From contig JAESPT010000336.1 of the NCBI GenBank assembly GCA_016765515.1, positions 1 to 5,168 on the forward strand: a DNA stretch of 5,168 nucleotides, in the 5' to 3' direction. Below are positions 1 to 4,840 of this stretch, one piece after another. The position numbers and the translations under genes are program-made. Position 1 is the stretch's first letter; every line of letters starts with the position of its first letter. Under the pieces are notes generated by a model, which had not been told where the DNA came from, made no database searches, and saw only the letters and a program-made list of their open reading frames with translations. This DNA is from Sneathiella sp. (GTDB lineage: Bacteria; Pseudomonadota; Alphaproteobacteria; Sneathiellales; Sneathiellaceae).

Positions 1-819
1 CCGACCGCAGTTTTCACTGAACCAAACACCGGGTCAGATTTGGCCTCTCTTCGCACGCGCGCCGTAAAAGATGGGGATGTCTACAAAGTCACCGGCAACA
101 AAACATGGATCACTCATGCGGCTCGTGCCGATGTTATGACCCTGCTTGCCCGCACCAACCCGGATGAGCCGGGATATAAGGGACTTTCAATGTTCCTCGC
201 CGAAAAACAGCATATGACAGAGGATGAGGATTTCCCAACCGACGGCATGTCTGGTGGCGAGATTGAGGTTCTCGGTTATCGCGGTATGAAGGAATATGAG
301 CTGGGCTTCGATAATTTCGAAGTTAAAGCGGAAAATCTGCTTGGTGAAGAAGAAGGCAACGGCTTCAAACAGTTGATGAAGACGTTTGAAAGCGCTCGTA
401 TTCAGACAGCAGCGCGCGCGCTGGGCGTGGCACAAAATGCCATGGAACTTGGTCTTCGGTATGCGCTGGATCGTATCCAGTTTGGTCGTCCCATCATCGA
501 GTTTCCGCGCGTCGCCGGCAAGCTCGCCTGGATGTCCGTTGAAATTATGATGGCCCGACAGCTCACCTACGCATCCGCACGGTCTAAAGATGAAGGCCGC
601 CGCTGTGATCTGGAGGCCGGCATGGCGAAATTATTGGGGGCTCGCGTCGCCTGGAATGCAGCGGATAATGCCTTGCAAGTTCATGGCGGTAACGGCTTTG
701 CTCTTGAATACCCGATCAGCCGTGTTCTGTGTGATGCCCGCATCCTCAATATATTTGAGGGCGCCGGTGAAATTCAGGCGCAAGTCATCGCCCGCCGCCT
801 TTTGGAAGGTGCGAATTAA
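1..819 (+). CDS. mcd: Acyl-CoA dehydrogenase, probable (2S)-methylsuccinyl-CoA dehydrogenase (5' truncated)
   Basis: The reading frame is open from the first base and ends at TAA 817-819, giving the last 272 residues of a cytoplasmic flavoenzyme whose N-terminal part lies outside the window. Seen: the acyl-CoA dehydrogenase signature FTEPNTGSD at visible residues 5-13; QFGRP in the C-terminal helical domain (about 160-164); the FAD-contacting QVHGGNGF segment (about 225-232); and IFEGAGEIQ near the end. The Glu of FEG (residue 253, codon 757-759) sits where medium-chain-type enzymes carry the catalytic base. The usual Thr after that EG is Ala. From memory, [20 protein letters not shown] (residues 95-114) and [11 protein letters not shown] (about 33-43) are typical of Mcd, which oxidises (2S)-methylsuccinyl-CoA to mesaconyl-CoA in the ethylmalonyl-CoA pathway and reduces ETF. 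Mcd has a long N-terminal extension that would settle the call but is not visible. Family membership is near certain; the Mcd assignment is probable. Otherwise it is a generic branched acyl-CoA dehydrogenase. Confidence 0.88.
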   Translation, partial: PTAVFTEPNTGSDLASLRTRAVKDGDVYKVTGNKTWITHAARADVMTLLARTNPDEPGYKGLSMFLAEKQHMTEDEDFPTDGMSGGEIEVLGYRGMKEYELGFDNFEVKAENLLGEEEGNGFKQLMKTFESARIQTAARALGVAQNAMELGLRYALDRIQFGRPIIEFPRVAGKLAWMSVEIMMARQLTYASARSKDEGRRCDLEAGMAKLLGARVAWNAADNALQVHGGNGFALEYPISRVLCDARILNIFEGAGEIQAQVIARRLLEGAN

Positions 820-845
820 CGCAACCGGACAATAGAAATTATTTG

Positions 846-872
846 AAAAGGAGCCTGTTTGGCTCCTTTTTT
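846..872 (+). terminator. Rho-independent terminator after the acyl-CoA dehydrogenase gene
   Basis: A perfect 10-bp inverted repeat, AAAAGGAGCC (846-855) and GGCTCCTTTT (861-870), encloses a 5-nt loop. The right arm runs into six T (867-872), followed by more T-rich sequence to about 885. It begins 27 bases after the stop codon, so it ends the upstream transcript and separates it from the gene at 1033. The A-stretch on the left arm could let it also work on the other strand, but no minus-strand gene ends here. Confidence 0.93.
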
Positions 873-923
873 ATTTGTTTTTATTCAAAGTATATGATGC
901 GCTACATCTGAAATGTTGCCTTA

Positions 924-953
924 GAAAGGCGGTTTTTGAAATAAGAGCCTTTC
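924..953. repeat. Inverted repeat in the intergenic region
   Basis: GAAAGGC (924-930) and GCCTTTC (947-953) form a perfect 7-bp inverted repeat with a 16-nt spacer. There is no T-run directly after it; the nearest is at 966-970. It lies between the terminator and the gene at 1033 and could be an operator, a weak secondary terminator or chance. Confidence 0.35.
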
Positions 954-968
954 AATCTCAACTAGTTT

Positions 969-1010
969 TTGACGTATTCCGCTGCAATTCGTAATTCTGT
1001 AATATATAAC
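969..1010 (+). promoter_or_regulatory. Weak, poorly spaced promoter-like elements upstream of the 230-aa gene
   Basis: TTGACG at 969-974 resembles a -35 box and TATAAC at 1005-1010 resembles a -10 box (5 of 6 matches), but they are 30 bp apart, too far to act together. At 17-bp spacing, each has only a poor partner. A promoter is expected here because a strong terminator lies just upstream and the next gene begins at 1033. The A/T-rich 1000-1010 segment is the best candidate -10 region. Confidence 0.25.
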
Positions 1011-1032
1011 TCTAGCAGTCGGTGGGTGCAGG

Positions 1033-1725
1033 ATGCAAAACCTCAAAGTCATGCGGGCAATTCAAAATAACTCAGAATGGTGTTTGCGTATTTGGCAAAG
1101 CCATGGGCTGCCAACGAACAAAACGAGCAAAATATGGAGTTGCCCGGCGAATGTGCCGGATTTCTATCCCAATGCCATAACAATGCAGCCAGTCGATGCA
1201 CAAACGATCCAACCAATAACGGATTTACAAGTTCAGGAAGAGATTCAAAATTTTAGTCTCAAGGACAGCTTTGGTGACCTGAGCAAATTTGAAGTAGATC
1301 TTCGCTGTCTCTTCGAGGCTCATTGGCTCTACCGGTCAAAAGAGATAAATTTGACCGGTGAAAGTCATTTGGATTGGAGGCTGGTGCAATCGGAGGCGGA
1401 GCTTCGCCACTGGGAAGAAAAATGGGATACCCGCCAGAATAAGGGTGCCACTATCTTTTACCCGGACCTTTTGACGGATCCTTTGGTTGGTTTTTGGACA
1501 GGTTCCAGGGACGATGACGTGAAGGCAGGATATATTTCAAATGAAACGGGTCCGGTTGTCGGAATATCAAACATATTTGGACGCTACGAAGACTGCGTCA
1601 CACATGCTGCTCTTCAGTTTTCAGATTTGGATATTGTTGGGTATGAAACTGCTGACACAATCATGGAAGCCAAAACCCTGGGATTTGACGTTGTTGGCGA
1701 TCTCGCCATCTGGATTGCAAATTGA
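1033..1725 (+). CDS. Uncharacterised protein, possible GNAT-like C-terminal half
   Basis: This is a 230-aa soluble protein with no signal peptide or membrane segment. It is rich in Trp (positions 17, 20, 35, 98 and others). Visible landmarks are W17-C18, HGLP 24-27, YPNAIT 45-50, a Trp-rich middle (W115, W127, W131), VGISNIF 176-182, VGYETAD 202-208 and LGFDVVGDLAIWI 216-228. The order of a 'VVG-SN-F' strand, a helix, a 'VGYE' strand and a final 'GF..vG.L.iW' strand recalls the second half of a GNAT acyltransferase. I recall proteins of this pattern (W-C...HGLP...YPNAVTL...GPL-VW) being widespread and mostly annotated as hypothetical. No acetyl-CoA binding Q/RxxGxG/A motif is evident, so activity is unproven. 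The ATG at 1033 is preceded by GGTGGG (1021-1026); ATG 1051 is an alternative start that lacks a Shine-Dalgarno. It follows a terminator and looks monocistronic. Gene reality is well supported; function is unknown. Confidence 0.72.
   Translation: MQNLKVMRAIQNNSEWCLRIWQSHGLPTNKTSKIWSCPANVPDFYPNAITMQPVDAQTIQPITDLQVQEEIQNFSLKDSFGDLSKFEVDLRCLFEAHWLYRSKEINLTGESHLDWRLVQSEAELRHWEEKWDTRQNKGATIFYPDLLTDPLVGFWTGSRDDDVKAGYISNETGPVVGISNIFGRYEDCVTHAALQFSDLDIVGYETADTIMEAKTLGFDVVGDLAIWIAN
1331..1359. repeat. Perfect 10-bp hairpin within the 230-aa gene
   Basis: ACCGGTCAAA (1331-1340) is exactly complementary, in reverse, to TTTGACCGGT (1350-1359), with a 9-nt A-rich loop. It lies wholly inside the coding frame, at residues about 100-109, where it does not correspond to any recognised protein motif. 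No T-run follows, so it is not a terminator. It could be a regulatory mRNA hairpin, a binding site or chance. Confidence 0.6.
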
Positions 1726-1754
1726 AGACCAAGAGGGACCAATGGAAAGGGCAA

Positions 1755-2612
1755 TCAGGAGACTTGTTCACCTTCAACAGAGGCATTTTTCCCAGGTGTT
1801 CTTTCCGTTGGAGTGAACCCTAAAACGGCTGTAATTGTAGCGCCGAGCAGGACAATGGCCCAGCTGAAATATAGCCAAATTAGAAATAAGGGCAAAATTG
1901 CCAGGGCACCGTATAGGGCTTGATAGTTGGGAAAATAAAAAAGATAGAGTTTAAAAAAATATTTCCCGACAACAAATAGAGCCGCAGCGAAGGCCGCGCC
2001 AATTAAAGCGTGACGTCCTTCAATTTTTTTCTCAGGCACCAATCTATACAAGAGGAACAGCACCAGCAGACACAGGCCAAAGGGGATGAAAAATGTGAAG
2101 TAGGCTGCAAGAAAAGAAAGATTCAGGCCACTGGCTTCTTCTGTCAGGCGGGCCAGCCATGTGAATAATGTCAGGCTTGTCGCTAAAGCGATCGGCCCCA
2201 AGAGCGTTATCAGAATGTAAGAGGCAATTCGTTTGAAGATGTTGCGGGTTGTTCTGACTTGCCATATTTGAGCAAATATTTTTTCTATACTCGATAAAAG
2301 GAGGAGCGCTGTGACCGCCAGTCCTCCGAGCCCCACATAGGTTAAGTTTTGGGCGTTCAAAACCAGATCCTGCAAGAGTTTATGGACTTGGGTAATCATA
2401 ACCGGGAGGAAATTATTGACGACAAACAAAATCATGTTTTCTTGAAAGGATTTGAATGCGTCAATATGCGTTAGCAGTGCCAAGGCCAGCACTAACATGG
2501 GGACAAGTGCCAGCAACGTTTGATAGCTGAGGGCCGTCGCCATTTGCAGGCAATTCTGACGAATGAAATGTTTCCAAATATTCTGGGCCAGGCGGACTGA
2601 TGTCAACAGCAC
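1755..2612 (-). CDS. YihY/BrkB-family inner membrane protein
   Basis: This is a 285-aa polytopic cytoplasmic-membrane protein, close to the usual family length of about 290. After a basic amphipathic N-terminus come about six hydrophobic segments: roughly 26-49, 91-108, 131-152, 166-190, 203-222 and 235-258. Family landmarks are ALSYQTLLALVPML 27-40, IWQVR 116-120, KRIASYILITLLGP 127-140, the VPEKKIEGRHALIGA loop 192-206 and FPNYQALYGALAILPLFLIW 227-246. The family was once named for ribonuclease BN or serum resistance (BrkB). The RNase BN activity was later assigned to another protein, and the true role, perhaps transport or envelope related, remains unknown. The start is GTG at 2612, with GGAAA at a suitable distance upstream; the next in-frame ATG (residue 24) would delete the conserved amphipathic helix. 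It lies 14 bp downstream of the oxidoreductase gene on the same strand, so the two are probably co-transcribed. The C-terminus is short and hydrophilic. Confidence 0.93.
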   Translation of the reverse strand: MLLTSVRLAQNIWKHFIRQNCLQMATALSYQTLLALVPMLVLALALLTHIDAFKSFQENMILFVVNNFLPVMITQVHKLLQDLVLNAQNLTYVGLGGLAVTALLLLSSIEKIFAQIWQVRTTRNIFKRIASYILITLLGPIALATSLTLFTWLARLTEEASGLNLSFLAAYFTFFIPFGLCLLVLFLLYRLVPEKKIEGRHALIGAAFAAALFVVGKYFFKLYLFYFPNYQALYGALAILPLFLIWLYFSWAIVLLGATITAVLGFTPTERTPGKNASVEGEQVS

Positions 2613-2626
2613 TTCTCTATTTCCAA

Positions 2627-3799
2627 TTAAACCACATTGATTTCTGAAACCGGCTTGTTGTCGAGCATTCGTTGATACGAAAACCTTTCCAGATTTATTG
2701 TCTGATAACTTCCGTTCAGAATCAATTCAGAAATGGCCCGGCCGACAGCCGGGGCCTGCTGTAATCCATGTCCCGAAAAACCATTGGCGAAAAAGAAATT
2801 TTGTATCTCCGAGTGAGGCCCCAGGACAGCATTTTGATCGAGTAAATTATACGCATAATGTCCAGCCCAGGCGTTTTCCATCTTGATTGCTTCAAACGCT
2901 GGAACTCGATGAGCAAGAATTGGCCAAATATGTTCTTCAAACCAATTGTAATCCACATCAAAGTCAAGGCAATCTGGATCATTAGACGCTTCCGGAGAGC
3001 AGCCGGTGATAAATTGCTGGCCTTCGGGGCGAAAATAAACGCCACTTGGGTCAATGGTGAGAGGGCATCTTTCGATTTCGGTTCGGCAGGAAAATGAATA
3101 GACAAATCGTTTTTTAGGTCGAACTGCGAGATCTATACCCGCCCATTCAGCAACCGTTGCCGCCTGAACGCCTGCGGCGTTTATGACAAAGCTCGTTTCA
3201 ATTCGGCCCGCTTCTTTTAACAATACAGCGGTAACTTTAGAGCCCGTAGTCTCTAGATTATATGCTTCGTCTTTTAAATATGAAACGCCTTGCGCGATCG
3301 CTTTTTTCCGAAAAGCTTGATTCAAGCCATACGCATCCAGCCATCCTTCGCCTTCAAGGCCAAGGGAACCTCCGGCAAGGTCGGACGTGTTCATCCAGGG
3401 ATAGGCTCGGGCCAGATCATCCTGATCCAGCAAAGCAACGGGGACCCCTTCACTTTTCTGAATGGAATGGTTGTTGTAAAGAATGGGGATGTTGGAATCT
3501 CTCGCTAGAAATAGATATCCTTTTTCTTCAAAATTAACATCGACCGGATCACCGTCTACGCTTAAGTGAGATGAAATACTGCGCAGGAATTCTACCGCAA
3601 ATTTAGAAATCTGAATATTTTCACGGGTTGAGAACTGTTGACGAATGCCGCCTGCGGAACGGGCAGTTGAGCCTTCCTGATAGCTTGGGTCTTTTTCAAT
3701 CACTGCAATTTGCATATTTTTTTCAGTTTGGCTGGATAAAAAATAGGCAATGGCCGAACCAACGACGCCGCCGCCGATAATCGTTACATCAAAATTCAT
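2627..3799 (-). CDS. FAD-dependent oxidoreductase of the DAO (D-amino-acid oxidase) family
   Basis: This 390-aa cytoplasmic flavoprotein is of normal length for the family. Seen: an N-terminal Rossmann fold with IIGGGVVGSA 7-16 (GxGxxG at 9-14), an acidic residue ending strand 2 (E35) for the FAD ribose, the STARSAGGIRQQFS flavin loop at 44-57, VINAAGVQA at 205-213 closing the second FAD-binding element, a central substrate domain with RPKKRFVYSF at 227-236, and the C-terminal FAD loop ANGFSGHGLQQAP at 338-350. Members oxidise amine or amino-acid substrates such as sarcosine, dimethylglycine or D-amino acids. This subgroup also resembles FOXRED1, so the substrate cannot be named. No covalent-flavin attachment motif is apparent. 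The ATG at 3799 lies five residues before the first beta strand, as expected. The Shine-Dalgarno is weak (GGAT). It heads a probable two-gene minus-strand operon with the YihY-family gene and is divergent from the HIG1 gene. Confidence 0.93.
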   Translation of the reverse strand: MNFDVTIIGGGVVGSAIAYFLSSQTEKNMQIAVIEKDPSYQEGSTARSAGGIRQQFSTRENIQISKFAVEFLRSISSHLSVDGDPVDVNFEEKGYLFLARDSNIPILYNNHSIQKSEGVPVALLDQDDLARAYPWMNTSDLAGGSLGLEGEGWLDAYGLNQAFRKKAIAQGVSYLKDEAYNLETTGSKVTAVLLKEAGRIETSFVINAAGVQAATVAEWAGIDLAVRPKKRFVYSFSCRTEIERCPLTIDPSGVYFRPEGQQFITGCSPEASNDPDCLDFDVDYNWFEEHIWPILAHRVPAFEAIKMENAWAGHYAYNLLDQNAVLGPHSEIQNFFFANGFSGHGLQQAPAVGRAISELILNGSYQTINLERFSYQRMLDNKPVSEINVV

Positions 3800-3809
3800 T
3801 CAGGTATCC

Positions 3810-3838
3810 GTTATATTTAGGTGCCCTACCGCTTGGAA
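3810..3838 (-). promoter_or_regulatory. Candidate promoter for the oxidoreductase/YihY operon
   Basis: Read on the minus strand, TTCCAA (3838-3833, 3 of 6 matches to the -35 consensus) is followed after exactly 17 bp by TATAAC (3815-3810, 5 of 6 matches to the -10). Transcription would start roughly 5-8 bp further on, leaving a very short 5' leader before ATG 3799. The -35 hexamer is poor, so this is only a candidate. Confidence 0.35.
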
Positions 3839-3867
3839 GGGGCTGTAGAATATGCTATTCGAAAATA

Positions 3868-4062
3868 ATGCTTAACTATCTCATTATTGCGGCCATTGCT
3901 GCAACTGCTTTAGTCCTTCTCATTGGCATCATTGCCATGTCCAAGGGCGGAGAATTTAATCGCAAACACAGTAACAAACTCATGCGCTTGCGAATTGCCA
4001 TGCAGGCCATTGCTGTCTTGTTGATTATGGCCAGTTTTTGGATTGGTTCATCAGGAGACTAA
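3868..4062 (+). CDS. HIG1-domain (twin transmembrane) small membrane protein
   Basis: This is a 64-aa protein with two hydrophobic helices (about 4-24 and 43-60) joined by a positively charged loop with GGEFNRKHSNKLMR at 27-40. Residues R40-L-R42-IAM-Q46 match the RxRxxxQ core of the HIG1 motif known from mitochondrial Rcf1/HIGD proteins, which associate with cytochrome c oxidase and respiratory supercomplexes. The earlier Q/I position of that motif is N36 here. I recall very similar proteins in alphaproteobacteria, commonly just upstream of the PduO-type adenosyltransferase and ETF genes, as here. A role at the respiratory chain is inferred from the family. The start at ATG 3868 has no clear Shine-Dalgarno and no in-frame alternative upstream. 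The strong AAGGGG at 3837-3842 instead serves an out-of-frame ATG at 3852. The stop codon is 10 bp before the adenosyltransferase start, so the two are likely co-transcribed. Confidence 0.85.
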   Translation: MLNYLIIAAIAATALVLLIGIIAMSKGGEFNRKHSNKLMRLRIAMQAIAVLLIMASFWIGSSGD

Positions 4063-4072
4063 TGAAGACGCT

Positions 4073-4636
4073 ATGGTAAAATTGACCAAGATATATACGC
4101 GCGGAGGCGACAAGGGGGAAACTTCCCTAGGAACCGGTGTCCGTGTGGGGAAAGATAACATCCGTGTTGATGCATACGGGGATGTGGATGAAACAAACGC
4201 CATTATCGGCATGGTCCGGCTTTATGCCGCCGGCGAGGCTGACGACATGCTGAGCCGTATTCAGAATGATCTGTTTGATCTTGGCGCTGATCTTTGTACA
4301 CCTGAAACAGAAAATCCGAAATATCCACCCCTTCGTATGGTGCAGGAACAGATAGATCGTTTGGAATCTGAAATTGATTCGCTGAATTCAGAACTTGACC
4401 CCCTCAATTCGTTCATCCTTCCAGGTGGTTCGGTTGTGTCAGCCCATTTACACCATGCTAGGACAGTTTGTCGCAGGGCAGAACGGCGTATGGTTGAGCT
4501 TTCGACAAATGAAAAAATTAATGCAATTTCAATCGGTTATGTGAATCGGTTGTCGGATTTACTGTTTGTGCTGGCACGGTATCAGAATGAAAAGGGAGCG
4601 AATGATGTTTTATGGGTCCCCGGCGCGAATAGATAG
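4073..4636 (+). CDS. pduO: PduO-type cob(I)alamin / cob(I)yrinic acid a,c-diamide adenosyltransferase
   Basis: This 187-aa cytoplasmic enzyme, of usual family length (about 190), transfers the 5'-deoxyadenosyl group of ATP to cob(I)alamin to form adenosylcobalamin. Seen: the N-terminal ATP-binding segment KIYTRGGDKGETSL (6-19), RVDAYGDVDETNAIIG (31-46), FDLGADLCTP (68-77), FILPGG (114-119), the helix ARTVCRRAERRM (129-140) with the conserved Arg/Glu cluster, YVNRLSDLLFVLAR (156-169), and the terminal LWVPG. The usual TGD of the ATP loop is GGD here, which I recall as normal in some alphaproteobacteria. I chose ATG 4073 because homologues begin MVKLxKIYT. A TTG at 4043 would add ten atypical residues and overlap the HIG1 gene. 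The Shine-Dalgarno AGGAG (4053-4057) is 15 bp away, rather far, so translation may be coupled to the upstream gene. The product probably supplies methylmalonyl- and ethylmalonyl-CoA mutases. No intrinsic terminator follows. Confidence 0.95.
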   Translation: MVKLTKIYTRGGDKGETSLGTGVRVGKDNIRVDAYGDVDETNAIIGMVRLYAAGEADDMLSRIQNDLFDLGADLCTPETENPKYPPLRMVQEQIDRLESEIDSLNSELDPLNSFILPGGSVVSAHLHHARTVCRRAERRMVELSTNEKINAISIGYVNRLSDLLFVLARYQNEKGANDVLWVPGANR

Positions 4637-4707
4637 CCTTTTAAACACAGATTTTGTCGTATAAAAGAACGGTTGGGGTCAACGAATAAAAAGGCACCGT
4701 ATGTGAT

Positions 4708-4736
4708 TTGACAGAATGTTATTTGCAAATTATTGT
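4708..4736 (+). promoter_or_regulatory. Sigma70-type promoter for etfB
   Basis: A perfect -35 box TTGACA (4708-4713) is followed after an ideal 17-bp spacer by TATTGT (4731-4736, 4 of 6 matches to the -10 consensus). The start of transcription would be near 4743, giving an untranslated leader of about 98 nt before etfB. This would let the ETF genes be expressed independently of the HIG1/adenosyltransferase pair, although read-through from that pair is possible. Confidence 0.65.
4721..4730. promoter_or_regulatory. Palindrome in the etfB promoter spacer, candidate operator
   Basis: ATTTGCAAAT is a perfect 10-bp palindrome that fills the spacer immediately upstream of the -10 box. A repressor bound here would block RNA polymerase. 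Fatty-acid and acyl-CoA catabolism genes are often under TetR- or GntR-type repressors with palindromic sites, but I cannot match this one to a named regulator. Confidence 0.35.
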
Positions 4737-4777
4737 GCACTGCCGAAATAACTAGTGAAACACCCCCCCTTAACGGA

Positions 4778-4822
4778 TGCAGGTGGCGTAACAATCCTGC
4801 AGGACCGAAGGGCCAATTTGGC
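4778..4822 (+). repeat. Inverted repeats in the etfB leader
   Basis: TGCAGG (4778-4783) can pair with CCTGCA (4796-4801) across a 12-nt loop. The second arm is also part of a perfect 10-bp palindrome, TCCTGCAGGA (4795-4804). Just downstream, GCCAA-T-TTGGC (4812-4822) is another inverted repeat, ending 2 bp before the Shine-Dalgarno. A run of seven C lies upstream at 4763-4769. These could shape the leader RNA or bind a protein; no known riboswitch class is recognisable. Confidence 0.35.
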
Positions 4823-4824
4823 TT

Positions 4825-4829
4825 GGGAG
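4825..4829 (+). promoter_or_regulatory. Shine-Dalgarno of etfB
   Basis: GGGAG lies 11 bp before ATG 4841, slightly longer than the optimum. It supports the chosen start, which is also the N-terminus expected for EtfB ([12 protein letters not shown]). Confidence 0.6.
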
Positions 4830-4840
4830 ATAACCGATCC

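Noticed and set aside
40..819. Start of the first gene at TTG 40
   Set aside because: The frame is open upstream to base 1 and encodes the conserved [13 protein letters not shown] segment across position 40, so the gene is truncated by the window and does not start there.
1541..1816. Plus-strand 91-codon frame overlapping the ends of the 230-aa and YihY-family genes
   Set aside because: It has no coding character and crosses two better-supported genes.
4043..4072. TTG 4043 as the start of the adenosyltransferase
   Set aside because: It adds ten residues not typical of the family, overlaps the HIG1 gene and has no Shine-Dalgarno. MVKLTKIYT from 4073 is the usual N-terminus.
4636..4695. GCCTTTT (4636-4642) with AAAAGGC (4689-4695) as a terminator for pduO
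   Set aside because: The arms are separated by 46 nt and there is no T-run after the right arm, so an intrinsic terminator is not supported.
4637..4840. Cobalamin riboswitch near the B12 adenosyltransferase
   Set aside because: No B12-box or cobalamin-riboswitch core is recognisable, and the leader belongs to etfB rather than to the adenosyltransferase.
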